From Echinarachnius parma (taxonomy: Eukaryota > Echinodermata > Echinoidea > Clypeasteroida > Echinarachniidae): a DNA stretch of 64,000 bases. The DNA is taken from contig JBAMJV010007763.1 of assembly GCA_037951105.1 (NCBI GenBank), positions 62,001 through 126,000 of the forward strand, read 5' to 3'. Made by a program: the position numbers and the translations under genes. The notes beneath the pieces were generated by a model, which searched no databases, was not told the origin of the DNA, and was given only the letters and a program-made list of their open reading frames with translations. Of the stretch, positions 21,721-34,900 are shown in pieces (position 1 is the stretch's first letter; every line of letters begins with the position of its first letter).

Positions 21721-23715
21721 AGATTAAATACAACAATCGGTTAAGAAATCTTCCGATCGAAATCAAGTGTATCGAATTCGGATACACCTGGCCCATAGTG
21801 TCTAAATTTCGATAATGCACGCGAACGATTGGAGGAACATACATTGTCACTTCTCACCAGCATTTCTAGGTAAACAGGTGGTATGTAGTGTTATTTAGGA
21901 ATCACGCGCAAGAATATTACAAAACTGTTGGTGTGTTGTTAAAGTAACAAATATTTATGTTGAAAAAAAAACATGTAATAACGTGTATGGGTCTCTTTAA
22001 TATTACCAAGTATTGTCCTCCCCATGCCCCCCCCCCCCCCCCTTAACAGCACCGCACCCCTCCAATTAGCCAATGCATAGGCATCACTGGAAGCGAGAAT
22101 AGTCCGGCACTAGGATTCGTCTACGCGGGCAGATTCTGACCGAGGTACTAATATATTATTTGTGGTTGCTAACTTAAATTTTTTTAAATATGGCTGCAAA
22201 CAAGACTAACCCCTATCCTTATCCTAAATTTGGTGTCTAGAGTATACGTCAGATTTGGTGGCAATGGTTGGATTTAGTGGTTATAGAACAGATTCAGTGG
22301 GATTAGTAAAGTTGGTATCTAATACCTACGTCAACTAAAGATAGCAGCCAAAATAAGTGTATCTCCCTAAATTGGAATTCTCGGACTAATGCTGCTGCCG
22401 ATGACAGGGATATGTGTCCAGCCCGGGGTAATTGGCAGTGACGTCATTCGGAAAGTTTAAAATCCGATTTTTTTTTTGGTCCTTTGTCGAGCTTTCATAC
22501 ACACGGAGACACACATGCACAGTCATACTCAAACATACAGACATAAAAACATACATACGGACAACCACACGTACAGTATTGTCCTCATACAGCAGTAGCG
22601 CACACAGTGACGTCACAGTGAGGTGGATGACGTCACTCATATAACGTAACGTTTCGTTTGTTAATTCAATAACAATCAACTTGAATTAATACAAATTGAA
22701 CTAATATGCCACGAAGCATTATTTTATACGTGACACATATACAAATAAAACATTAACGGAGTGATTTTGACAGATATCCATTGAAAAACAAATTGTCTTG
22801 GACACATGGAGACTCATCCCTGCCACAAAATCCGCGACCACAATCACTACCCATCGTATTCCATGGCCTTATGACAAGGCATCGCGCCTGATTGATAGGA
22901 ACGACTGGTAAGGACAACTATCTCAAATATGGCATTATCAACTCCTCCAGAGACCTGCACAAGCAGGAGTAAGGGGCTCGCAACCGGTCTAGCCCAAACA
23001 CCTAGGCAATTAACGCCATTGACGCCAACTCATTGATGTCAATATGCAAGAATACAACATTATTTGAAAAAGCGTAGCCGAGCATGGATAAATGTTACAT
23101 TCCTTACTCATTATATAGCAATGTGTTTATATCTAGATCAATGGGACTAAGGCTCATTTGAACTAGAGTTGGTTTTGCGTCGAGCCCGTTGTGTTCTTTC
23201 ATTAGACGTTTCTGTCATTCGACGCAGCGATGCATCGGCAAAATGCTTCTTAAGGTATAGTAACAAGCGTTTTAATTCACACAAGATCGAGGCGGCAACA
23301 GATGTGCTTGTATTCTAACTTTGTTTGTTCGACGACACAATCATCAACCTACTCTCACAGTTTATGAATTATCCTTTAACATTCGTTCATCAATATTACG
23401 CTGACTCCGAGTTCATTCAAATTGCATTAAAGACATCAGACCCCATCTATTCTAACCTTTGAGACAAAACACTTTTGTGGATTTCGTTCCATGCAGATGT
23501 TACACTCCGAGGCTTGGGTGAGCTAGTTCTGAACAATTTCGTTAAAATACGTGTTAGGTAAACTAATTGTTCTTGAAGTTAACTACGAAATCTGAGGACA
23601 TCAAATCCTGATACACGCAGAAGTTTCTCAAGAGCTGCATCACCAAAATACGTCTTGATATCTGCATAGAAGGCTGATAATAACAAGAAACAAAGTGAGT
23701 TTAACGAATACACTT
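21720..23715. other. Non-coding, nothing supported
   Basis: A poly-C tract lies near 22028-22042. No domain-bearing reading frame, RNA or bounded repeat was recognised on either strand. Confidence 0.4.
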
Positions 23716-23718
23716 AAT

Positions 23719-23865
23719 GGCCCTGTTGCAAAAAGAGAAACAATCTATTGTAAGTTACAATAAATTGTAAGTTAGAAACTCTGCGAGTTGCAACCATTCA
23801 GATTTGCGCATTTGAAACACATGAACTGACTTACAATTGATTGGATCTGTTTTTGCCACGGGGTC
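23719..23865. mobile_element. MITE, GGCCCTGTTGCA ends
   Basis: Same family as 1823-1986. Left end GGCCCTGTTGCAAAAAGAG, right end CTGTTTTTGCCACGGGGTCC. It is diverged but retains both ends. Confidence 0.7.
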
Positions 23866-23929
23866 CATGTGTGCTATCATTGATATTTCCACGACTTGAT
23901 AAGCATTTGCCCAAATGTGGCATGAAATG

Positions 23930-24850
23930 TTTAGATATGGTAATGACATTTCATAGAAATAAGGTGACAATTATTATTTATTTTATCTCGTATAACTAGA
24001 ATTTGATTTACATTTGGAACAATATGCGGAGCTATGACGAATTGTATTAAAGTAGATACTCCTGTATGATATAATCTACAACTGGATATAACGTATTGCC
24101 ATTTGATGAATATTGTTGAAATGGTTTTCATAAAATTCGATAATACTGTACTAAACGAAAAATAGTTACACAATTTGATGGCTTTTGAAAACATTTACAA
24201 AACTAGATGACATTTGATTTACATGTTTATAAACTAACATGAATGTTGTTGCAATTTCATGACATTTATTGAAACTTGAGAAAGTTGTTGACATTTTATG
24301 AAATTTCATACAATTCGATGACAATATAGAACAATCTGATAAATTTAATCAAATGTTTTGACATCTTATATGATTCTGTGTCATTTTACAAAATTTGAAT
24401 AGATTTTTGAAATAAATTGATGACACAAAATGTAATTGTGAGATTAAATGTACTGAATTTGATGAGAATGTGTTTTATGCCTTTTTTATTTGAATTATAT
24501 TTGAATTTATTGTAGGTAAAATTACTTAATTCAATTTGATGACATACATTACTTTATTTTTAGAACTTTTGATTAAAGTTGGAAATTTGAAAAAAATAAA
24601 TGAAATGTGATGATATTTTATGACGTTTTGTAATTTACATATGTGTTGCAGCTGTCATTTGATGAAATTAGAAGAATTCTTATGACATTTTATTATGTTT
24701 AATTAACTTTGACGACAATGTTCGTAAATATAACTGAAATTTGATAACATTTGATGATAACTGATGAAGTGTTATTTTACTGTTATAAAATCAAATGAAG
24801 TTGTGAAGTAATATGACATCTTAGTGTTCGTGAGATATGATTATGCGATG
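23930..24850. repeat. Degenerate repeat tract with TTTGATGACATTT core
   Basis: The words TTTGATGACATTT, AATTTGATG and TTTATGACATTT recur every few tens of bases over about 900 bp of very AT-rich sequence. No fixed period survives by eye. It looks like an old decayed satellite or minisatellite. Confidence 0.45.
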
Positions 24851-25439
24851 CATTTGATGTTAGTGTACGGAACATAAAGCACATTAATGAACTGCGAGAT
24901 ATTTAATAGCCATATTTCTTAAATTTTAACTTAAATAATTTGACTGTTTCACTTTGATGACTGTTAGATATGTGATGAAATTTTTTTGGTGTGAAAATGC
25001 TTCCTGGCTAAACTATCAAGGACTACAGCTTTTTTTAATGCAAATTTGATCATTATTTACCTCATTTATTTGAAAATTATTTATAACTTATAATGACATT
25101 AAAAATAGGTTTCAAAATGTAATTATTTTATAAAAATTATTAGAAAGTATTAGAAAGTACAATTTGCCACAAAGATGCCAGTTTGAGCGCATAAATCTGG
25201 TATAAATACTTTACAACGTGTTGCCAAAATAAGGTTATCAATAAATAAAAACGATCTACGCAATAATACTATTTGTCACCATACATGATAGAACTGGTAC
25301 TGTTATCGATTATAATAACAACAATAATAATAATACTGATAATAATGATGGTAATCATAATACTAATGATAACAATAACTAGAAGAATCACTCAATGTGA
25401 TTAATAACCCCGTAGTAACTAGTATAACAAAATACAAAA

Positions 25440-25850
25440 TCTAAGTCTTGCACACCATCACGTAAAGAACATCAAGTGTACCAAGTTTTATTTAGGTAGC
25501 TCAACAATGCATAAATAATTCGCTTCACGAAGTTTTAAAATCCAAACTCCATATTTGTTGAAGTATTGTGGTTGCTATGACAACGCCTAATCTGAAAGAC
25601 AAGCACAAAAATATGCCTCGCACACTCTCAACAAACATCATTAAGTGAACCAGGATGTATCAAGATTGCTCAAAAATTGTAACAGTTGTTCGCTCCACAA
25701 TTTTCAATATTTTGTTTGCAAAATTATGGTTACCATGGCAACGCCTTATCCAACATTGACGAACATTTTTCTTGCACAGCTTTTACTCAAAGACATCAAG
25801 TAAACCAAATTGATTGAATTAATTTTTAAAAACTCATCCTGTGGACTTCC
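25440..25850. repeat. Two diverged tandem units, GTTACCATGGCAACGCC
   Basis: About 165-bp units at about 25450-25620 and 25620-25790. They share ACATCAAGTGTACCAAG / ACATCATTAAGTGAACCAGG and GGTTGCTATGACAACGCC / GGTTACCATGGCAACGCC. Function unknown. Confidence 0.5.
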
Positions 25851-25984
25851 AGTAGCTAGTTCGCGAGGTTGTCCACCTAGGTTGTGATCCTAGAGGGTCA
25901 TAGAAGCCATTTCTGGTGACCAACCTTTTACAACAGGCAAAAGCTGGTAAACCCCCTTTGCCCCCTGGGTATAAGTCTGTTCTG

Positions 25985-26780
25985 GTAATAATAATAATAA
26001 TAATAACTGTTATTTAAATACGATATTCACGCGAGTATCATAGCGCTTACAAAGATAGAGAAATACAAGTATACTATACGAACAAAAACTTAATAATTAC
26101 ATACATGAACATATTAACTTAATAATCAATCACAAAACAGGAAAGGTGGGTCTTTAAGTGTGATTGAAATGTAGTGATAGATGGAAGCCCTCCTATTATT
26201 TGTGGTAAACTATTCCAAAACGTAGGGGCTAATATTCCAAATCTGTTACCAAAATAAACGTTAGTTGAAGTGGGTATAATCATATAGAGGTATCTTCTGA
26301 TGAACGAAGGGGGCTAGGAGGATTATAACGTACAGTACAATTTAACATATAGGCCTAGTTAGGGGCACAGTTATTCAACATGTTATAAACCATCAAACAT
26401 ATCTTAAATGTAATTCGTTCAGAAATGGGTACCCAATGGAGTTCATGAAGTAGAGGTGCAAAGGTCAAAAAATCAGTCGGGCAGCCCGGTTCTGTATAGA
26501 TTGAAGTTGTTTCATGTCTTTAGCTGAAAGGACAAGTGAGCAAGCTGTTACAGTAATCTAGTCTAGAGATGATCAGGGCCTGAACTGCGTGATGACATGT
26601 TTTCCTGTCGATGTATCGTCGAATGCGCCATAGATTGCTGAGGTGGAAATTACAGGAGCGTGTTATATTATGTAACATGTGGTTTGAGTTTCAATGAAGA
26701 GTCAATATATACACCCAGGTTCATTACTCTAGGTGACAGGGGTACAGCTTCATTGCCAATCGTGAGATGTAAGTGTGTCA
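25985..26780 (-). mobile_element. LINE-type or other dispersed repeat, long fragment
   Basis: Begins at an AATAAT run (25985) followed by a block with ATAGCGCTTACAAAG, then about 750 bp without an open frame. A second shorter copy is at about 59650-59900 (TTACTTATATAGTGCCC, then a similar TAGAGCATTCCATAA block). An AATAAT run at one end suggests a retroelement tail on the minus strand. Family not identified. Confidence 0.45.
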
Positions 26781-26789
26781 GATGACAAA

Positions 26790-28200
26790 CAAGTAATCCA
26801 TAAACTCAAGTAATCCATAAACTTCAACATATTTGTCCAAGTGATACTTGAGACAACCATTAACTAATAGCGTACTTTTGCTTTCTTCTGAATTATGTTT
26901 TAAGTTTACATACAGAAAACCTTGACACTTTGTTCAGATTTTTCCCCCAATCGTTCGCGTATCTGAAACCTGAAAACGTGCGTTAGTGAGTGTCCGGAGT
27001 TGGATACTCATAAGAACGATCGAAAAGGCGCTACGAGCGCTTTCCAATGTATTATTAAATATCTCCATAATTAGGGAGATATGTGGAAATATATTACCTA
27101 TGTATAACATATCAAGAAATACATTTAATCGGAACAAATGCATGGGCTTAACATTATTGCAATTATTTAAGAAAATTGTTAATCATTCTTCATATTTGTT
27201 GTGAAATTGTCATCAACATGCATCCGTTACTTTTAAACATTTGAACAACGTTACTAGTGAAATATGAAAGTTTTAAGCGATTTTGTAGGGTTTTGCAAAG
27301 TAAATGGATTACTTCAATTATTATTAAATGAATATCGGGATATGACCGGTTGTGTCTATATTAAATGATACAACGCAATTAAGTAAAATTTCAGTAGTAA
27401 TTCGTTTACATCGCATTTCGTTTGAGCTTGACAGCTTTCTCTATTATTGTAGCTTTATTGTGTTTTGTAAGCAGCGTTGTTTTGGAAGGGCAATAAATGA
27501 CAAAATATTGCAATTAGTATTTTCATTAAGTATTTTGATTTAGTATGATCACTCACTTATAAAAGTGAGCGTCAAAGAAAAGGATAACACAGAAATAAAC
27601 AAATGAGTGTGTAATTAGTTGCCTAGACGTCGGAGCCTATTGTCTATTGTTGTATGTACGCATTTCATCTCTGTTCTGTTAACTAACATTAACCCGTTCA
27701 GGACTGACTGATGTTGCTATAACATGCATTCTCCAATCTCCATAGACAACAACCCGAGCTTTTAGGGGACCAGTCCGGAACGGGTTAGAGTTCACATGTA
27801 ACTTCATTATCATTTGTTTATGTACATTGTTATATATATTTATTTTCGTCAAAAACACTTGGAACTTTTAAAGGCTCTATTGCATCCGTTTGTTTGGTGT
27901 ATGGTGACAGAATAAACATAAATGGGTACCATGGCTGGGTGTTAATTAGCCTCAGCGTCATCATCAGTGGCAGCCCGGTTAGTATGCTCCCCGGGGAGTT
28001 GAGAAAGTACGCAATATAATTGTCTGGGTTTGAAATGTACCAGATGACCATGGGTAATAATAATTAAATCATTATTTAAACGCTCAGATACTCTTTGCAA
28101 TATGCGCTATATAAATGTATATTATTATTATTATTCATAAAACCAAAAACGGTTTCTCAGTTGTCAAAAGTCTTCCTCTTTATGGAAATATATAAGATTG
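26790..28200. repeat. Dispersed unit with truncated SINE, copy C
   Basis: Third copy of the unit seen at 19670-20900. The tRNA-like SINE head is missing; the body resumes at ATAAATGGGTACCATGG (about 27922). It is interrupted at 27691-27786 by a small MITE. Confidence 0.6.
27691..27786. mobile_element. Short MITE, AACCCGTTC ends
   Basis: Inverted ends AACCCGTTCAGGACTG and CAGTCCGGAACGGGTT, 96 bp. Target duplication not clear. Confidence 0.65.
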
Positions 28201-28416
28201 AATTGAAAAGCGTTTCAGAAAGCTTATTGATCGAAGTCCCTGAAACCCCTTAATTGTTCATCTCCTCGAGTGATCAGATGGATTTGAATTCATGTGAGAG
28301 TAAACTTAGTCAAGTTGTAATAAGACTATAATAATTATGAGGAAAGGGATTAACCAAGCATTTTGAACCATGGTGATTTTATTTATACACGATAGGTGAA
28401 TGAAAAATTACGTTAA

Positions 28417-28791
28417 AGGGGACCACCACGCAGAAAAAACAGGGTTATGTTTTGGAATCGTTGATTGATATCAAAAAGATTTCTAGCACTTTTCAGAGGG
28501 TTGGGTTATTCATAAAAACATTAATTAATAACCGAAACCCACAGAACCAACAAGCCGATGGTTCCGTAGTGCCAAACGTTTGGGAGTGCGCCAATGCTAC
28601 ACCCGCGTACGTTTGGAGACAATATAAGCATATGGACTTGTCTTCATTTGCGGAATCATGATCAACTATTATATATAGTATGGTTTTGTAATTACATAAT
28701 TTGTCTGGAAAGCTGCTCAATTTGTATGAACTTGGTGGTCGAGTGGACTACTTGAAATATTACATTTACTTAGTTTTGGTGGTGGTTCCCC
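28417..28791. mobile_element. MITE with TTAA target duplication, upstream of gene 2
   Basis: Ends AGGGGACCACCACG and GTGGTGGTTCCCC, flanked by TTAA at 28413-28416 and 28792-28795, as expected for piggyBac- or Kolobok-type mobilisation. It lies about 65 bp before the gene 2 start codon. A 70-codon reading frame inside has no recognisable domain. Confidence 0.75.
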
Positions 28792-28858
28792 TTAAAGGTC
28801 GATGAAAGTCCATTGTTAATACGCATATGATTTAACACGTTCTTTCTTCACATTTCAG

Positions 28859-28919
28859 ATGGATCAACCCCGAAGCACACACCTGACTGCATCCATTTAT
28901 CTTACCGCTGTTCTCCTAG
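28859..28919 (+). CDS. Gene 2 exon 1: signal peptide
   Basis: ATG at 28859, preceded by TTTCTTCACATTTCAG, which could be either a 5' UTR splice acceptor or the true exon border. Encodes 20 residues ending in a hydrophobic run. Donor GTAACT at 28920, phase 1. Confidence 0.7.
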
Positions 28920-31900
28920 GTAACTAAGACCACCTTAACATTAAAGGGATCTAGTAACTTTGTCCTACTCCTCAAAACTTACTTGGAACTCTAGCAGTTA
29001 CTGTTCTCGCATCACTTGTTGTAGTCGTATAAACAAAAGAAGCATGGGACAGGTTTCGGTTTTTAAAAATTCCCTTTCGTTTAAAAATGATATGTACGAT
29101 GTATGTGTTCGTATTTAAACTTATCCACCGGAAAGTCATAGCCATGTTCAAAGTCAATGTAATGAAAAGTTAATATTAATTTGCATTTCCGCTCATTACT
29201 CGGCCATATATTTAGCAAAAGGGTGTATCTGCAGGCTTCCACTTTCTTTCACTTATTTTGGCAGAAGTGTGTATCTGCATATACACCTATCTGGCAACAA
29301 AATTACCAACAAAAATAAGAATTACTCCAGATAGGTCCTATTATCTCGAAAACTAAAGCTTGAGCACTTCTAAAACTGTGCTAAATGAAAATTTTGAACT
29401 AAAAAAAAACCCTTAAAAGAGTCAAATTGTCTGAGATACACCTTTTTGCAAAAACAGGGCCAACATGATCAGATCAGAACGATACACATTGTATCAACCG
29501 TTCATCACTTTTTGCACATTTCAACAAAGGTATAATTCCTTTTTAGTCTTAATCGGTCCAGCGCAGTGGCATCGCTAAGAAGTGGTGGGAGTACGCGCCC
29601 ATAAATAATTTGGCTTTACAATAAGTCCATGTTTCCTTTGTAAATGCTTCTGCTTTACGAATTACAAATAGAGTCAACCCCTCTGGTCTGGCGAGTTAAG
29701 CAGGGTCGCATCTTCAATTTTCGCGCGTAACCTTCATATCATATTTGTGTTATGACTTCAAAAACGCAATAAATCATAGACAAATTAGAACTACATGTAA
29801 ATCAATATGTTTTTAATCACACTCAATATCGATCCGTAGTGTAATGTTTATTAAAGGAATATATTAAGTTTGTTTGACACGTGCAAACTTGAAGAAGAGT
29901 GATGTGAGTGATGTGAAAACAAATCCATGGTAAATATTGTAATATGACCAAGTAATGAGCGCAAATGCAAAGAGGTATTTGCTAACTCATACGAATACAT
30001 TAACAAACATTTCTTACCAAAATAAGCTTTTTACAAGATATAATATATATTGCTGATATCTTCTTTTTCTGACAACAGCCGGAAATCTGATGGTACACAT
30101 TGCTAATGCGGAGAATACATCCGGGCCTTTACCTCGGGACAACACGCCCTCGTCCACTAAAGGTCCGGAATCTTTGAGACGCGAAAACACCTTCTCAGGA
30201 TTAAAGAATCTTTGCAAACCGATTCGCTTACCAAACGGCACAATGATCGACCTCGTCCCGAGCCCAGCGCTGGGAAATATTCCTAAGATCGCAGGATTTG
30301 AAAATCAACTGGTGTGTCGAATCCCAGGTAAACAATATTGACAGTTTTGTAGACACAGACGTATACAGTTTTTAGCTAAATATTCGCGTCATTGTGAATG
30401 CAATCGAATTTAGCTTAGTTAATTCTAATGCATTTTCTTCTTCAACTCTGTACATTTAAACGATCCATGAACTTTGTAAAACTCAATAAAGATTACTTCA
30501 GCTTGTACATCTACATTGCAGCTTGTATTTCTAGCTCATGGTAATACCAGATTGATAATAATTAAACAACATTCCTCACATAAAAAACTCAACATGTACA
30601 CCCAAAATTCTCATCAGTGACACGGCAGTGTAAAGAGCTAAGAGATGATATTTTATTATTGTTATTAGGCTCATTATAAATCAAAAACATTAATATTATT
30701 ATTATTAATAATAGACCAGACTAAACACCAAAACTTACTAGTAGCTTTTAAAGCCATGCATCACGTGCGTATATTTTGAATGGCCCTTTGTTAATACTTG
30801 TTTAGTTGACATTAAAATCAGATTGAGTTAAAGGGATAGTTGAGTCTTGGTAAAGAGGGCGCTACACAAAAACATTTTGTGTGAGTGTCAAATTTGAAAG
30901 AGCATACAATGTTTGATACATAATAAATTGTATTTGATCAAAATCGCTTCAGAAATGGCTGAAATTTCCACAAACTTAACCACTTGTAATAATTGTGGGC
31001 CCCACAATAATTCGATAATTTTGAACTAGACCTTAAAAATGTTTCCTCTTTTAAACAATTACAAAGGAGGTTTTTAAACATCACATACACACATTTGTGA
31101 TTTTTTTAAATCGTTGAAACCAATCAGTTTTTAGAAAGCGTCTTTTTAAGTTTTAGCGGCTTTTTTTTTCAATAACATGCTTTTTACTTAGTCAATTGTG
31201 TTTTTGATCATTTCGAGCATAGTGGAGTTATAATTATCAGTTTGTAATGTAATTGTGCAGGATTTAGCTACTAAAATTATGTTTGACCAAAACCGTACTC
31301 TCTTTACCAAAACTCAACTATCCCTTTAACGTGAAGACGTTCACGCATTACTTTGTGGACATATTAGCTCACACCGATACACATTGTATTAATCACTCAT
31401 CACTGTTTGCTCTTGTCAAAAAAGTTTAATACTAGATCGTCTAATCTCGACTTCATGAGTTAAATAGTAGGTCCAAGTTATATCCAACAAGTGACGAGCA
31501 TAAACTGTGATTATTTACCTAAAAAGATCCATTAATCTATTATAAACTCAGATAAACCTGCAGAGCAAACTCCAAACACTACCAAACAGTCGACTGGAGT
31601 TCCCCGCTCGACGCCGACAACCACGGATACGCCAACCTCGGCCTCTTCCTCGACGTCCTCTCCGCCGTCGGAATCAACGACGGGTATCCTCACGAGTTAC
31701 CAGTCGACAACCGCTACTTCGACGTCGCCGATGACATCATTGTCATCGTTACAAGAGATCCACACTGGGCAAGGTATGGCATCAAAAACATTTGCATCAT
31801 TTCCGTTGGTTGTATTATTGCAATATCACAGCAATATCAAAGATCTGAATTTGAGGAAAAAACCTGGTTGTTAGCAATAATGTTCCATGGTATGTTACAC

Positions 31901-34900
31901 CACATTATAATAAGCAAGTCTAGATGAAATGAATTGAATACACATAATTTAGATAATGTAAAGTAAATGTCAAGTTTATGGGGCCGGGGCGGGGGGGGGG
32001 GGGGGGGGGGGGTTAAATCGATGACCGCGTTGATCGGTCAGAACTAGTACGTATACCCCACTCCGCTCGTGAGTAGAAACGGGGAATTTGCCACTTAGAA
32101 ATAGAAAAATTGGAAAAGGATTTCGCAATATTCGTGAATGTCTACCGAGCCGGTGCCAAGCAGCTGCCAGATACGAAAGTGCCTGGATATATTAAATTGC
32201 TAGATATATTAGGGTTGTATTTGTATCAACACATACCTACGTATATGCTCTATTGTTTTTTCTGTTTATGTTAAGTGTGCAAACACTCGGCGACAAAGTG
32301 ATTCACTTTTTGAAACACAGTGTTGTTGCACTGTAGCATGCTTTATTATTTTCACCCAGTGGGAATATTAAAATCGCTGCAACTCCTGTAATATAAATAT
32401 TGGACTAGTATTGGAAGGTTACCCGTTGCAACCTAGAACACCCAATAAGCCATAAGTGCATGATGCGTTTATTGTTCGATACATGGAATAACAATTACAT
32501 TTTCAGAGGAAGCCGCAGAGCACGCTGCTACAACCGCTATCAAACCATTAACTGGAGTGCTCGGTTCGACGCCAGCAACAACATACACGTCAACATTGAC
32601 TAGAACTTCGACCGACCTGACCCCAGCGCCGACAACCACGGTGACATCGACATCGGTTTCTGCTTCGCCGTCCGACCCGACCTCGACGCCGACAACAATG
32701 GAGACATCAAAATCGGATTCTGCCTCGCTTGCCGACCCGACCTCGACGCCGACAACCACGGAGACATCAACATTGGCTACTGTCTCTACGACCGATCCGA
32801 CCCCGGCAGCTACGACGGAGACATCAACATTGGCTACTGTCTCTACGACCGATCCGACCCCGGCAGCAACGACGGAGACATCAACATTGGCTACTGTTTC
32901 TACGACCGATCCGATCCCGGCAGCTACGACGGAAACATCAACATTGGCTACTGTCTCTACGACCGATGCGACCCTGGCAGCTACGACGGAGACATCAACA
33001 TTGGCTACTGTATCTACGACCGATCCGACCCCGGTAGCTACGACGGAGACATCAACATTGGCTACTGTCTCTACGACCAATCCGACCCCGGAAGCTACGA
33101 CGGAGACATCAACATTGGCTACTGTCTCTACGACCGATGCGACCCCGGAAGCGACGACGAGAATCACGAGTCCCGCGTCTACTTTTCCGACTACGACGTC
33201 GCCGATGACAACTTGTACAATACCCCAAGTGATAACCCCCATGGGTAAGACATTTATGTCTTACGAGTAGTCAGCCGTGCATAATTTTGGTCATGATAGT
33301 GCCGGCGCATTCCGGGGATACCACGTTGCTGTGCGTAACCCCTACGTGAACCGCGCACAGCGTAATTGGCGTAAACGGCATAAGCGAATACTAATCAAAA
33401 TGACTAAGACTCGCTAAAATTGACTACATGTAATTGTATATTCTTCATTTTCGAAACCGTTTCCGTGACATACCTTTGCAACTGTCAGCCTCACAATACC
33501 TTTACAAGAATAAGTACAATACTGTTGTAATATCATGCTAATTTAGTTAAACTCATTTATTGACCGATATATAGTTCGGTGAAGGGACGCACGGGCGTAG
33601 CGAGTTACGTAATACCTATTCAACTGGGGGGATGTAATCCGATGAATGAATAGCTCATCCCCCCACTTGAATGGGTATCAATGTCATGTCTACGCCCGTG
33701 AAGGGACGCATTCGTTTGGCATTCGTATAATCCAAATGACAGGGTTGTTCGATCTGAATTTGTGTGTGTGTGTTACATTTATTCTCATTCGTCTACTGGA
33801 AATTGTGCAAACGATGTTTTAAGGCAGACATTCCCTTTAACAGTCTTCAGCTTTATAATCTCCTTTTAGTCACCTGACATAATATTTCTGGCGACTTGTT
33901 AAACGACTTAAGGGGATAGTTGAGTATTGGTCAACCTTAACTTTAGTAACCAAAACCTGCACCATTACGGTACAAACTAATAGTTATAACTCCACCATGC
34001 TCGAAAAGTAAACACAATTACAAACACCAAAGTAAAACCCCTGTTATCATTCAAAAAGAGCCGTTACAACTCAAGAGTCAAATTAACTCTAGAGAACGCT
34101 AGCGCTTCTAGGTCCTCCTGATACGGGACTGAACATTAATATTGTTTTTGCATGCTAATTGTGCTTACAATTATACATATGATACGGTACTTACCACCGA
34201 TTTATTTTCCAATATGTGATCCAACTATCGGTTGGATTAATATTATGATTTTCCCCTCCATTCCGCTAAAAATCAGTAATTTATGCGCCTCCTCGACTTC
34301 CCTCCGTGTGTTAGCGTGACTCCGAACAGATTTTGAACGAAAGATGATCGCGATGGCCGCCGATGCGAACGGCGAACGGCGCTTGCGATACGTGTATACG
34401 GTTAGAAGGACCTAGAACGCTAGCGCGAAGCGCTAGCGTTCTCTAAATCTGATAGCCGGACGTCAATCACTTTTATATATTATTTTGAAAGCAAATTTCA
34501 CAACAATGAGAGCATTTGAATGGGAATTATTGTTATTTCCCATGTTTTTGTTTAATGATCTTTCACATGGAATTGAAATCAACCAAATCAGTTACAATTA
34601 ATTTTGGGAGGGCACTTCGGAAAATACCAATACTCAACGCTCCCTTTAATGGGATGTTAGTCTAAGGAGACTAATTTGATACATTAAGTGGAATACCACT
34701 CGTAACCATTTAGTTGACTTAATGTTGACTTAATGGGTACCTGTCATGCATATTGTGGCTAAACCAGGTAACCCCAGTGGTGAAAATGTGCTTACTAACC
34801 CGTATTATCTGAAATAGACTTAGCGTGGAACTAGGCTAACGGGGTTAAATGATGGGGCCTGATCTTGGGTCAGCCTTCTGAAGACAAGACAAAACATAGT

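Noticed and set aside
28452..28661. 70-codon frame just upstream of gene 2
   Set aside because: Lies wholly inside the TTAA-flanked MITE at 28417-28791 and has no recognised domain.
32469..33242. 258-codon Val-rich frame opposite gene 2 exon 4
   Set aside because: It is the exact antisense of the 57-bp coding minisatellite; the repeat length is a multiple of three, so one antisense frame stays open.
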